From Aestuariicoccus sp032586235 (GTDB lineage Bacteria; Pseudomonadota; Alphaproteobacteria; Rhodobacterales; Rhodobacteraceae): a DNA stretch of 64,000 nt. Shown here piece by piece: positions 23,561 through 31,623 of the stretch. The stretch's first letter is position 1. Each line of letters starts with the position of its first letter. The stretch is taken from the NCBI RefSeq assembly GCF_032586235.1, contig NZ_JAWHTD010000001.1, forward strand, positions 186,001 to 250,000, in the 5' to 3' direction. The notes under the pieces are model-generated. The model was given only the letters and a program-made list of their open reading frames with translations, did not search any database and was not told the origin of the DNA. Made by a program: the position numbers and the translations under genes.

Positions 23561-24685
23561 TTACTGGTTCTGCGCGATCAGGTAGCCGACACCAGCAGCC
23601 ACGATCATCGCCAGCGTCGCGGCGAAGGCGATCTTCCAGCCCGACCATGGCCGTTCGCCCTGCACCTTTCCGGTGCGGCCGTTCACGACGAAGCGATAGG
23701 TCTTGCCGCGGTACTTGTACGCGGCAAGCCACACCGGCAGCAGGATATGCTTGAAGGTCACGTCGCTGACGGTGGTGTCGATATTGCTGATGCGCTGGCG
23801 GTCGCCGCCGATGTCGAACTTGACGTCCCGTTCGATCACGCGGTCCATCTTGTGCCGGGCCTCGGTAAAGCCGGTGTCGAGGTCGACCGAATAGCCCTCG
23901 GCCCGGAACCCGGCGAGGAATTCCGGGCGGTAGGGCTCCATCGCGGCAAGGTCCCAGGGTTCGAGCGCGTCGGTGTAATGCTTTGGCAGGCTGGTCGAGG
24001 CCAGCACCAGAACGTCGTCGAAGAACCGCGCGACCCGGCCCGAGGCGGGTCTCCACCGTACCTTTTGCACCTGGACGGTCTCGGTCTTGCCGTTGCGGGT
24101 GACGGTGCGGGATTCGTAATAAACGGTGCCGCGCTGGCCGGTGTAGCGTGACTTGGTGTCGGCGTCGAAGGTCCAGTAGGGGACATAGATGCCCTGCATC
24201 CGGCGGCCCTTGCGGGCGTATTCCTGTAACCCGTTGGGCGCGAACCAGAGCGCGCCGAGCCAATCGGTCATCGCCGTTTTCGCGGATTTTTCGTCCAGCG
24301 CGAAGGGCAACAGGCCGCGCGGCTTGATATGGCGGTGGGTGCCGGTGTCGGCGACCACGGGCGTGGCGCAGAACGGGCATTCGGCGGCGTGCACGTTGGG
24401 GTCGAATTCGACATCCGCCGCGCAGTTGGGGCAATGCGAGACGCGGGTCTCCTCCATCTCTTGCAACGGCAGGAGGTTGTCGAGCGCGGCCTTGAAATCG
24501 AGCTCTTTGATGCCGCCGTCCCAGGGGCCGGGGCCGTCCACCTGTTCGGTCGACCCGCAATGGTCGCAGATCATTTCCGAGCGCGCCGGATCGAAGCGAT
24601 AGTCAGAGCCGCAATTGGGGCAGGGGAAGCGGTGTTCCTCGACGGGTTTCGGAGGGGCGGGTGGAGCGGCAAACGCGTCGGTCAT
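23561..24685 (-). CDS. Zinc-ribbon (TFIIB-type) membrane-anchored protein, YdjG-like
   Basis: A 374-aa protein with two N-terminal zinc ribbons: CPNCGSDYRF with CDHCGS, and CPNCAADVEF with CPFCATPV. A large conserved central region follows (RGLLPFALDEKSAKTAM, GIYVPYWTFDADTKSRYTG, YDALEPWDL-like segment, ILLPVWLAAYKYRGKTYRF). One C-terminal transmembrane helix ends the protein (AFAATLAMIVAAGVGYLIA). This layout matches proteins once mislabelled as primosomal or helicase-like and is close to Bacillus YdjG. It is the last gene of a leftward cluster of membrane-associated genes with an SPFH protein, TelA and XpaC. Function in this organism is inferred to be membrane stress. Confidence 0.85.
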   Translation of the reverse strand: MTDAFAAPPAPPKPVEEHRFPCPNCGSDYRFDPARSEMICDHCGSTEQVDGPGPWDGGIKELDFKAALDNLLPLQEMEETRVSHCPNCAADVEFDPNVHAAECPFCATPVVADTGTHRHIKPRGLLPFALDEKSAKTAMTDWLGALWFAPNGLQEYARKGRRMQGIYVPYWTFDADTKSRYTGQRGTVYYESRTVTRNGKTETVQVQKVRWRPASGRVARFFDDVLVLASTSLPKHYTDALEPWDLAAMEPYRPEFLAGFRAEGYSVDLDTGFTEARHKMDRVIERDVKFDIGGDRQRISNIDTTVSDVTFKHILLPVWLAAYKYRGKTYRFVVNGRTGKVQGERPWSGWKIAFAATLAMIVAAGVGYLIAQNQ

Positions 24686-24716
24686 GGAAAAAGGCCTTCA
24701 GGGTAAAACACTGGGT

Positions 24717-25142
24717 TCAGAGGATGCCATGCAACGCGCGCGGTGTCATGAGCCGAAGTGCGCCATCCCCCAGCGCCGTGTGCCGCCACAGATGAAAGAT
24801 CGCGTGTAGCGACGCAATGGAAAGCAACAGCATAAGAGCCAGCGACGGTTCGGGCCAGGGCGGCGCCTGTTCCAGCCGGTCGGCGGCCACCACCAGGGCG
24901 GTGGCCGCGCTGGCCACATACATGGCGCGGTGCATCCAGGGATGAGCCGAACGGGCCGTGCCGGACAGCATCGGCCCGGCACCCGTCATCAGGCCGAAAA
25001 CCAGGCCGCTGCCCGAAAAGATCAATGCCGCGACGACAAAGGCCCAGGATAAAACCGGTGAGCCGGTCCCGCCGGAAATCAGCAGGATCAGCAACAGAAA
25101 AACCGCCCAGTGCAGGGCTATGGTCAGGCGTCGGCGGGTCAT
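24717..25142 (-). CDS. Small four-helix membrane protein (cytochrome b561-like), function unknown
   Basis: 141 aa from ATG 25142, seven bases after the stop of the upstream SPFH gene; a longer reading to 25253 would run inside that gene. Four hydrophobic segments are visible: LHWAVFLLLILLISGG, SWAFVVAALIFSGSGLVFG, AMYVASAATALVVAADRL and LALMLLLSIASLHAIFHLW. Histidines in helix 1 (LHW) and helix 4 (LHAIFHLW) recall b561-type haem ligands, but the match is weak. Its tight spacing places it in the same leftward operon. No function is assigned. Confidence 0.75.
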   Translation of the reverse strand: MTRRRLTIALHWAVFLLLILLISGGTGSPVLSWAFVVAALIFSGSGLVFGLMTGAGPMLSGTARSAHPWMHRAMYVASAATALVVAADRLEQAPPWPEPSLALMLLLSIASLHAIFHLWRHTALGDGALRLMTPRALHGIL

Positions 25143-25149
25143 TGCCGCG

Positions 25150-26283
25150 TCAGATCCCCGGTGGCGGAGGCGGCGGCAGCACGGTGAAGAGCTGGGCCAG
25201 TTCGCGCACCTCTCCGGCGGGCAGCCAGCCGTCCTGACCTGCGGTCCAGACATAGCTGTCGCGGGTCAGATCGCCGGTGGCGGCCATACGCCCCAGCGTG
25301 GCCTTGGAAAAGGGGCCCTTGGTCTCGCCGTTCTCGGCGATGTGCCAGACATGCTCGACCGGCGGGGGCGGCGGCGCGGCGGCGGCGGGGGCCGGTGCGG
25401 CGGCCTGCTGAGGTGCTGCGCCCCAGGGGCCTTGCCCGGCCATTCCGGCGGCGGCCTGATGGCCGATCTGCATCCCCAGCCCGGCCCCGAGCCCAGCCTG
25501 CAGCGCGGCATTGCCACCGTCGCGGCCAAGCGCTTCGGCGGCCTGGAACTGCATGTATTCGTTCAGATTGCCGATCACGCCCATCGACGAGCGCTTGTCC
25601 ATCACCTCTTCGACGGCGGGCGGCAGCGAGATGTTCTCGATGTAGAGCTCGGGAATGGTCAGCCCGTATTCGGTCAGCTTGGGCGCGATGTCGCGGGCCA
25701 CCAGCTTGCCCAGCTCGCGGGTGTTGGCGGCCATGTCCAGCACCGGAATGCCGGACCGGGCGAGCGTGCGGGAAAACTCCTGCACGATGATGTTGCGGAT
25801 CTGAAAGCTGATCTCGTCCATGGTGAATTCGCCGTCGGTGCCGACGATTTCGGTCAGGAAGCGCGCGGGGTCGGTCACCCGGACCGAATAGGTGCCGAAG
25901 GCGCGCAGGCGCACCGGGCCGAATTCCGGATCGCGGCAGATGATCGGGTTCTTGGTGCCCCATTTCAGATCGTTGAAACGGGTGGTGTTGACGAAGTAGA
26001 TCTCGGATTTGAACGGGCTCTGAAAGCCGTGATCCCAGTGCTGCAGCGTCGTCATGATCGGCATGTTGTTCGTCTCGAGCATATAAAGCCCGGGCGTGAA
26101 CACATCGGCCAGCTGGCCTTCGTGCACAAAGACCGCCGCCTGCCCTTCGCGCACGGTCAGCTTGGCGCCGTACTTGATCTCGTGGCCCTCGCGCTGGAAC
26201 CGCCAGACCATGGTGTCGCGCGTGTCGTCGACCCAGTGAATGACGTCGATGAACTGGCCGGAGAGGAAATCGAAAATGCCCAT
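25150..26283 (-). CDS. SPFH/Band-7 domain protein with C-terminal GYF_2 domain (YdjI-like)
   Basis: A 377-aa protein. Residues about 20-250 form an SPFH (stomatin/flotillin) domain of the virion-core-protein-like type: IDVIHWVDDTRDTMVWRFQR, YGAKLTVREGQAAVFVHEG and ELYIENISLPPAVEEVM. A Gly/Ala/Pro-rich linker of about 60 residues follows. A GYF_2 (DUF4339) domain closes it (HVWHIAENGETKGPFSK, then WTAGQDGWLPAGEV). In Bacillus the homologue YdjI works with YdjG and recruits PspA to stressed membrane; here TelA/XpaC genes occupy that context. There is no N-terminal transmembrane helix, as usual for this subtype. Confidence 0.88.
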   Translation of the reverse strand: MGIFDFLSGQFIDVIHWVDDTRDTMVWRFQREGHEIKYGAKLTVREGQAAVFVHEGQLADVFTPGLYMLETNNMPIMTTLQHWDHGFQSPFKSEIYFVNTTRFNDLKWGTKNPIICRDPEFGPVRLRAFGTYSVRVTDPARFLTEIVGTDGEFTMDEISFQIRNIIVQEFSRTLARSGIPVLDMAANTRELGKLVARDIAPKLTEYGLTIPELYIENISLPPAVEEVMDKRSSMGVIGNLNEYMQFQAAEALGRDGGNAALQAGLGAGLGMQIGHQAAAGMAGQGPWGAAPQQAAAPAPAAAAPPPPPVEHVWHIAENGETKGPFSKATLGRMAATGDLTRDSYVWTAGQDGWLPAGEVRELAQLFTVLPPPPPPGI

Positions 26284-26304
26284 CGGGGTCTCCTTTTTAC
26301 ACTA

Positions 26305-27264
26305 TCAGCTGGAGCCGCCGACCAGTTGCTCGGCGAGCGAGCGGACGATCGGGCGGGCTTCCTCGGCGCGCATACCCGGGGTGAGGCGGGGGTCGTAGAG
26401 GATGCGCAGCAGGTATTCGTCATGCGTGGTCAGAAGCGCGAATTCGTCGTCGTCGTTGAAGATCGACGGGCGCGCCTGCGGGCTGTCGTTGGCCAGCCCC
26501 AGCCCCTGCGCCATTTCCTCGTGGATACAGGCGCGGCGCAGCAGGTCGGGGTGTTCGGCGCGGATCACGGCGATGGCGCGGTCGTAGGAATAGCCGCCCG
26601 GACGGTCGGCGAAGGCGATCACCAGGCAATGAATGTCGCGCGGCAGCCGGTCGAAGATCGCCAGCGAGGCCTGATCCACGTCGGGCACAAGCGCGCGGAT
26701 GCGCGGCTGGATCAGCGCGCGGTCGTCCTCGCCCATGAAGAGCACATGGAAATTCGCGCCAGCGGCCGACATGCCGATCCGGTGCCCGGTCGCCCGCGCC
26801 AGCCGGTCGGTGAAGCGCGCCAGCGCCGCGCGGTCGGCGCTGCGCTGCTCGGCGGGCACCGAGGGGCCGAATTCCGCCACCACCCGTACCGGCTTGGTCC
26901 ATTTCTTGATCCGCCCGAGCCCGCCGTCGCCAGGGCGGAGCCCGGCGCCGCGGACGTATTCCTCGGTCAGGGCGATGTTCTCGAAATCGCGCGCCAGCAT
27001 GGTGTCGGTGATCGGCGTGTCCGGCCCGCCGCCGTCGGTGCGCAAGAGGCCGCGCGCCAGCAGGTCGGCCTGGACCCGGCGGTAATATTGCGCCAGAGCG
27101 AGGCTCGCGGCCGAGGGCGTTTCGCGGCCCGCGGCCCCCGCGCCGCCCATCGCCGCCGGCCGGGCCTGCGGCAACGTGCCGGTCTCGCGCGGCGCCAGCC
27201 GCGACGCGTCGCAGGCCGCCAGCGCCAGCAGCGACAGCGCCGCGAAGAGACCCCGCGCGCGCAT
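26305..27264 (-). CDS. DUF2927 domain lipoprotein with HExxxxxG-type motif
   Basis: A 319-aa predicted lipoprotein: MRARGLFAALSLLALAAC has a lipobox (LAAC). The DUF2927 core covers about residues 75-300, with KKWTKPVRVVAEFGPSVP and the motif ACIHEEMAQGLGLANDSP. Its HEEMAQ core resembles a zincin-like HExxxQ/H arrangement, so protease activity is conceivable but undocumented here. DEYLLRILYDPRLTPGM is another conserved stretch. It is followed after 21 bases by the SPFH gene and preceded by telA, inside the leftward cluster. The envelope location fits the cluster's membrane theme. Confidence 0.85.
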   Translation of the reverse strand: MRARGLFAALSLLALAACDASRLAPRETGTLPQARPAAMGGAGAAGRETPSAASLALAQYYRRVQADLLARGLLRTDGGGPDTPITDTMLARDFENIALTEEYVRGAGLRPGDGGLGRIKKWTKPVRVVAEFGPSVPAEQRSADRAALARFTDRLARATGHRIGMSAAGANFHVLFMGEDDRALIQPRIRALVPDVDQASLAIFDRLPRDIHCLVIAFADRPGGYSYDRAIAVIRAEHPDLLRRACIHEEMAQGLGLANDSPQARPSIFNDDDEFALLTTHDEYLLRILYDPRLTPGMRAEEARPIVRSLAEQLVGGSS

Positions 27265-27266
27265 GC

Positions 27267-28475
27267 TCAGCTGGCCGGGACCGACGTGGCGGCATTGTCG
27301 CCCACCCCGTCGCGCCGCGCCTTGGCGGCGGCCAGCGTGTCGCGCAGCTCGGCCTCCATCTTCTTCAGCTCTTCCTCGGCCGCGGCGCGGCGCGCCTTGC
27401 CTTCGTCGGCGATCTGCAGGCTTTCCTGGATGGTGCCGATCAGGTCGGCATTGGCCTGCTTGACCGCCTCGATGTCGAAGACGCCGCGTTCCATTTCCTG
27501 GCGGATCTGCTTGTTGCTTTCGCGCAGGTTCTTGGCGTTGGCGGTCAGCAATTCGTTGGTCAGGTCGTTGGCGTCGCGCACTGCCGCCGCCGCCTCGGCC
27601 GAGCGCTGGATCGTAACCGCCTGCGCCAGCTGCGTTTCCCAGAGCGGCACGGTGTTGACCAGGGTCGAGTTGATCTTGGTGACCAGCGACTTGTCGTTCT
27701 CCTGCACCAGCCGGATCGAGGGCAGCGATTGCATCGTCACCTGCCGCGTCAGCTTCAGATCGTGGACCCGGCGTTCCAGATCGTCGCGCGCGGCGCGCAT
27801 ATCGCGCAGCTCTTGCGCGACCATGACCTGCTCGGCTTCGGCGGCGGCCTGAACCTCGGCCTCTTTGGCGGGGATCGTGGTCTTGTCGAGCTCGGACAGC
27901 TTTTCCTCGCCCGCCGCGATGTAAAGCGCCAGCTCGTCGTAGAACTGCAGCGTCTTTTCATAAAGCATGTCGAGCGATTTGATGTCCTTCAGCAGCCTGT
28001 GCTCGTGCTTGAGCAGATCGTCGGTGATCCGGTCGATCTGACCCTGCACCTCTTCGAAGCGGGCGGTGAACTTGGCGAAGGGCGCGGCGCGGCCCAGCAG
28101 CTTTTCCCAAAAGCTGCGCTCGCGCCGGACATCCAGCTCGCTGACCGAAAAGCCGCGGATCGTGGTCACGATGCCGCGCAGACTGTCGCCGGCGGGGCCC
28201 ACGTCCTTGTTGCGCACGTCCTGCAGCATCGCCTGGCTGATTTCCTGCAGCTCGGCCTGCGCGGCCGATCCGAACGACACGATGGACTGGGTATCGCTCA
28301 TGTCGATCTCGGCCATGCGGGCGCGGATTTCCTCGCCCACGGGCGCGGGGGCGGCCGACAGCGGGACGACAGCGTCTGCGTCGGTGGGTTCGGGCAGGAC
28401 GATGGCGTTGATCTCTTCGACCATGGCGAGGGCTTCTTGCGCCTTGGCGCGTACTTTTTCGGACATGACGTTCAA
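27267..28475 (-). CDS. Toxic anion resistance protein, TelA family
   Basis: A 402-aa soluble, mostly helical/coiled-coil protein of the TelA (KlaA) family associated with tellurite resistance and envelope stress. Recognisable stretches are LGRAAPFAKFTARFEEVQGQ, SLDMLYEKTLQFYDELALYI, RVHDLKLTRQVTMQSLPSIR and LVNTVPLWETQLAQAVTIQR. Its stop lies 2 bases before the DUF2927 gene start, and it follows the XpaC gene by 30 bases. TelA and XpaC are repeatedly paired in bacteria. Biochemical function is not known. Confidence 0.92.
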   Translation of the reverse strand: MNVMSEKVRAKAQEALAMVEEINAIVLPEPTDADAVVPLSAAPAPVGEEIRARMAEIDMSDTQSIVSFGSAAQAELQEISQAMLQDVRNKDVGPAGDSLRGIVTTIRGFSVSELDVRRERSFWEKLLGRAAPFAKFTARFEEVQGQIDRITDDLLKHEHRLLKDIKSLDMLYEKTLQFYDELALYIAAGEEKLSELDKTTIPAKEAEVQAAAEAEQVMVAQELRDMRAARDDLERRVHDLKLTRQVTMQSLPSIRLVQENDKSLVTKINSTLVNTVPLWETQLAQAVTIQRSAEAAAAVRDANDLTNELLTANAKNLRESNKQIRQEMERGVFDIEAVKQANADLIGTIQESLQIADEGKARRAAAEEELKKMEAELRDTLAAAKARRDGVGDNAATSVPAS

Positions 28476-28505
28476 TCCCCTGACTAAAATCCAAAATGGG
28501 CCCTG

Positions 28506-29387
28506 TTAGAGCCGTACTCCTTCACGCTGCAAACGGTCGCGCAGCACTTCGATTTCGACGGTAAGATCGCTGTTGGTGTCCAGCATCAGATGGCGGGTCT
28601 TGGCACCAAAGCTTTGCTCCAGATCGCTCAGCAGCGCCAGGTAATCGGCCTTGGCCTTGGCGTCGCGGGTGCGGTCGTAGATATCGGCGAATTTGACCGA
28701 CGCATCGCGCGCGCCCATCAGGTAGACGCCCAGAAACTTGCGCGCGGCGGTCAGGTCGCGGGGGTCTTCCTCGACCGTGCGGATCAGCTCGCGCGCCTTG
28801 ACTAGGAACCGTTCGACCCGGCCTTCAACCTCGCGGTCGCCGGCGCGCCGGGCGGCGTCCTGCATGCCGGAGAGGTATTTCTCGGCCTCGTCCACCACAA
28901 CCGCGACGCGGTCCTGCTGGAAGGTGTCGATGCCCTCCATCCCCTTGTCCTTCATCGGATCGAGCCCGAACGCCCCGAGATGCAGCGCGCAAGCGGCCAC
29001 GCCATAGATCAGCGGCGCCAAAAACCCCGGTTCGACCTTCCACGCCGCCAGCGCGACCCCGGCCCCGGTCAGAACGGCGGCGACGATCTTGCGCGGCACC
29101 GCCGGACGGCGCGCCACCTTGCGGTCGTTATAGGCCGCCTCGGCACGCAGGCCGTCACGCAAGAGCCAGGCCCCCAGCACCAGCGCACCGGCTGCCACCA
29201 GCCCGACGGCCAGCCCCGTGGCCCCGTCGTTGATCGACCGGACGGCGAGCACGATGGGCGGAACGAAGAGCACGTTGGAACGCGCGCCCACCGGATCGAC
29301 GCTGGCCTTGGCGAAGGCGCGCGGCGTGTCCTCGGTATCGGGCGGGGTCCCGTCGGGGCTGAATTTGCCGCCATATCGCTGCGCCAT
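28506..29387 (-). CDS. XpaC-like (5-bromo-4-chloroindolyl phosphate hydrolysis family) membrane protein
   Basis: A 293-aa protein. Two pairs of hydrophobic segments lie in the first half (NVLFVPPIVLAVRS, LAVGLVAAGALVLGAWLLR, IVAAVLTGAGVALAAW, LAPLIYGVAACALHLGAFG). Next comes GLDPMKDKGM, a motif shared by XpaC proteins, and then a helical cytosolic half (EKYLSGMQDAARRAG, FLGVYLMGARDASVKFADIY). The family name reflects an old colour assay and not a proven phosphatase. It lies directly upstream of telA. A second, shorter paralogue is at 29564-30400. Confidence 0.85.
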   Translation of the reverse strand: MAQRYGGKFSPDGTPPDTEDTPRAFAKASVDPVGARSNVLFVPPIVLAVRSINDGATGLAVGLVAAGALVLGAWLLRDGLRAEAAYNDRKVARRPAVPRKIVAAVLTGAGVALAAWKVEPGFLAPLIYGVAACALHLGAFGLDPMKDKGMEGIDTFQQDRVAVVVDEAEKYLSGMQDAARRAGDREVEGRVERFLVKARELIRTVEEDPRDLTAARKFLGVYLMGARDASVKFADIYDRTRDAKAKADYLALLSDLEQSFGAKTRHLMLDTNSDLTVEIEVLRDRLQREGVRL

Positions 29388-29390
29388 GGT

Positions 29391-29480
29391 TCAGATGCCC
29401 CCGATCCAGCCGGTGGCGACCCCGAACAGCAGCACGATCAGCAGAACATATGTGACCTTTTGCAGGCCCTTGCCCGTCAT
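29391..29480 (-). CDS. 29-aa single-helix membrane protein between the XpaC genes
   Basis: An open frame of 29 codons: MTGKGLQKVTYVLLIVLLFG then VATGWIGGI. It has a basic N-terminus, one hydrophobic helix and a glycine-rich end. It begins at ATG 29480 and stops 3 bases before the XpaC start (29387), so it is well placed for translational coupling. Codon use is like the neighbours. It was found by reading the gap and is too short for routine gene calls. Its position among XpaC/TelA genes suggests a small accessory subunit. Confidence 0.6.
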   Translation of the reverse strand: MTGKGLQKVTYVLLIVLLFGVATGWIGGI

Positions 29481-29563
29481 GACGCCCCCCGGTTTTCGCG
29501 TATCTGCGATAAACTTAGGGTATGTCCGGCGTGCTTGCTAGGGGGAAGTCGGGGCGCTTTGGA

Positions 29564-30400
29564 TCAGGCGGCGGGCCTTTGGGGGATCCGTTCTATCAGC
29601 AGATCGGCCTCCAGCTCGAATTCGTCGCGCCCGTCGTTCAGGCCGATGGCGCGGGCCTTGGCCTCGAAGGCGCGGGTCAGAGCGGTCATCTTGGCGACGA
29701 ATCTGTGGCGTGCATAGGCATGCCGGTCGCTGTCCCAGGCGTCGACCAGCTCGATGGTCTCTTCGGCGAGGATCTTGAGAAACCGGCGGAGCGGTTTGCG
29801 CAGCGCCCCGAGAACCGCCGTATCGTTGGCCGCCATTCGCACCAGCCGCGACACGGCAGAGCGCATGGCCTGGCTGCGCAGCGTCAGATCGTCGTCTTCC
29901 AGCGCGGCGATGTCGGCCACGATTGCGTCGAGCATCGCATCGGCCTTGCCGGTCAGTTCGGCGGTGCGCTGGCGCAGAACGACCTTGGGATCGTCGATGC
30001 CCTTGTGCCGCAACGGATCCGGCCGGAAGGCGGCGATCGACAGGCTGGTGGCGGTCAGCGCCAGCCCCAGCGGCGGTCCGAAGGTGTGAAACTGCAGCCC
30101 GGCGAGGATCAGCACCAGAAAGCCGATCAAAACAGAGCCCACCAGCTTGCGCGGCAGGCGCGGGCGGCGCGCCACCTCGGCCGCGTCATAGGCGGCATGG
30201 GCTTTCTGCCCGCTCCAGATCAGCCACAGGGCCAGCGCGAACAGCACAAGCTGGAAAAGCGCGCCGACCACGGTCAGGACAGAGCCCTGAAACAGGATCA
30301 GCAACAGCGGAAATGCTGCGAGATACAGCATGTAGAGCCCGGAATCGAACGGCCCAAGCACTTGTTTGTCGCGATTGTAGGGGTTCTGTCCCGGCAGCAT
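29564..30400 (-). CDS. Second XpaC-like membrane protein
   Basis: 278 aa, organised like the XpaC protein at 28506-29387. It has hydrophobic pairs near the N-terminus (LYMLYLAAFPLLLILFQG, LFQLVLFALALWLIWSG, LVGSVLIGFLVLILAGL), then FRPDPLRHKGIDDPKVVLRQ in place of GLDPMKDKGM, and then a helical C-terminal half (AMRSAVSRLVRMAANDTAVL). AAEVARRPRLPRKLVGS parallels VARRPAVPRKIVAAV in the other copy. It appears to be a diverged duplicate. It lies downstream of a small membrane protein gene and upstream of the 29-aa gene. Confidence 0.75.
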   Translation of the reverse strand: MLPGQNPYNRDKQVLGPFDSGLYMLYLAAFPLLLILFQGSVLTVVGALFQLVLFALALWLIWSGQKAHAAYDAAEVARRPRLPRKLVGSVLIGFLVLILAGLQFHTFGPPLGLALTATSLSIAAFRPDPLRHKGIDDPKVVLRQRTAELTGKADAMLDAIVADIAALEDDDLTLRSQAMRSAVSRLVRMAANDTAVLGALRKPLRRFLKILAEETIELVDAWDSDRHAYARHRFVAKMTALTRAFEAKARAIGLNDGRDEFELEADLLIERIPQRPAA

Positions 30401-30412
30401 GACGCCAGCCTC

Positions 30413-30610
30413 TCAGTAAAAGCTCAGCATGAAAATCATCGCCCAAAGCGAAAAGAAGGCGGAGCGCTGTACGAACACCCCCGCCGACCAGGCCTGCTCG
30501 GCGGCATCGGACATGACCCTCGCGGTGTCCCGGGCAATAGTCCGAAGATCGCCGAGAACCAGCAGGAGCGATGCGACAAGCGTCGCGGTGATGACGAACG
30601 TAGTAAACAT
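30413..30610 (-). CDS. Small membrane protein heading the XpaC/TelA cluster
   Basis: 65 aa from ATG 30610; a TTG at 30640 would add 10 residues. It has two hydrophobic segments (FTTFVITATLVASLLLVLG and SAFFSLWAMIFMLSFY) around a short amphipathic stretch (ARDTARVMSDAAEQAWSAG). It lies 12 bases upstream of the second XpaC-like gene and is therefore probably the first gene of the leftward cluster. I recognise no family. Confidence 0.6.
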   Translation of the reverse strand: MFTTFVITATLVASLLLVLGDLRTIARDTARVMSDAAEQAWSAGVFVQRSAFFSLWAMIFMLSFY

Positions 30611-30696
30611 GGGCACAGGAATGCCCGCCAATCCCGGCAAAAAAGCGGCAGGTTGCGGCTGAAACCGGGGAATTAATATGAATGGTTAATGGATGA

Positions 30697-31509
30697 TTAA
30701 CGCTTGTCGGGCGGGGCGTTGCGGCTCTTGCGGCGGCGCTCCACCTTCGGCCGGTCGGGCTTTGCGCCGTCGAGCCCAAGCTGGTCGCGCACGATCTTGC
30801 GGCGCACCTCCTGCACTTCGCCCGGTTTCAGCTGGCCCAGCTGGAAGGGACCATAGGACAGACGGATAAGCCGGTTCACAGTCAGGCCCAGATCCGTCAT
30901 GGCGCGCCGGATCTCGCGATTCTTGCCTTCGCGCAGACCGACGGTCAGCCAGGCGTTGGCGCCCTGCTGACGGTCGAGGCTGACGATCATCGGCTGAAAG
31001 CGCTGGCCGTCCACGACCAGCCCTTCGCGCAGCGGCGTGAAGGTGTCGTCGGTCGGGCGGCCCTTGACGCGCACCCGGTAGCGCCGCAGCCAGCCGGTCG
31101 AGGGCAGCTCCAGCCTGCGCTTGATCCCGCCATCGTTGGTCAGCAGCAGAAGGCCTTCGGAATTCAGGTCGAGCCGGCCCACGCTCATCACCCGCGGCAG
31201 ATCCTCGGGCAGATCGTCATAGATCGTCGGGCGGCCCTGCTCGTCTTTCGTGGTGGTCACCAGCCCGGTGGGCTTGTGATAGAGCCAGAGCCGCGGCTCT
31301 TCGGGTGCGTCGAGCGGTTTGCCGTCGACCGTGATCTTGTCGGCCTCGGTCACGTTCAGCGCGGCGCGGTCGATCACCTTGCCGTTCACGGCAACGCGCC
31401 CCGCCTCGATCATGCGCTCGGCTTCGCGCCGGCTGGCCACACCGGCGCGGGCCAGAACCTTGGCGATCCGGTCGCCGGGCGGCGAAGAGGGGTTGCGGGG
31501 CTGTGCCAT
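30697..31509 (-). CDS. rluB: 23S rRNA pseudouridine synthase RluB-type
   Basis: A 270-aa RsuA/RluB-family enzyme with an N-terminal S4 RNA-binding domain (DRIAKVLARAGVASRREAER, then GRVAVNGKVI). The catalytic core has SVGRLDLNSEGLLLLTNDG, where Asp in GRLD is the nucleophile, and GLREGKNREIRRAMTDLGL. A basic tail follows (KVERRRKSRNAPPDKR). It would make a pseudouridine in 23S rRNA helix 89-90 (E. coli U2605). It diverges from tadA across 114 bases. Confidence 0.93.
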   Translation of the reverse strand: MAQPRNPSSPPGDRIAKVLARAGVASRREAERMIEAGRVAVNGKVIDRAALNVTEADKITVDGKPLDAPEEPRLWLYHKPTGLVTTTKDEQGRPTIYDDLPEDLPRVMSVGRLDLNSEGLLLLTNDGGIKRRLELPSTGWLRRYRVRVKGRPTDDTFTPLREGLVVDGQRFQPMIVSLDRQQGANAWLTVGLREGKNREIRRAMTDLGLTVNRLIRLSYGPFQLGQLKPGEVQEVRRKIVRDQLGLDGAKPDRPKVERRRKSRNAPPDKR

Positions 31510-31623
31510 GCCCGACCGCCTAGCCGATATCGCGCGGGCAGGGAAGGGGGATCGCCAGCCCCGGACTCGATCAGGGGCCTCCCGGCCTCTCGCGCCGCGC
31601 GGGGTTTCGCGTTATGGCGGGGC

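Noticed and set aside
24958..27852. Rightward open frame opposite the SPFH, DUF2927 and TelA genes
   Set aside because: Antisense to three genes with clear domains; composition is typical of a shadow frame.
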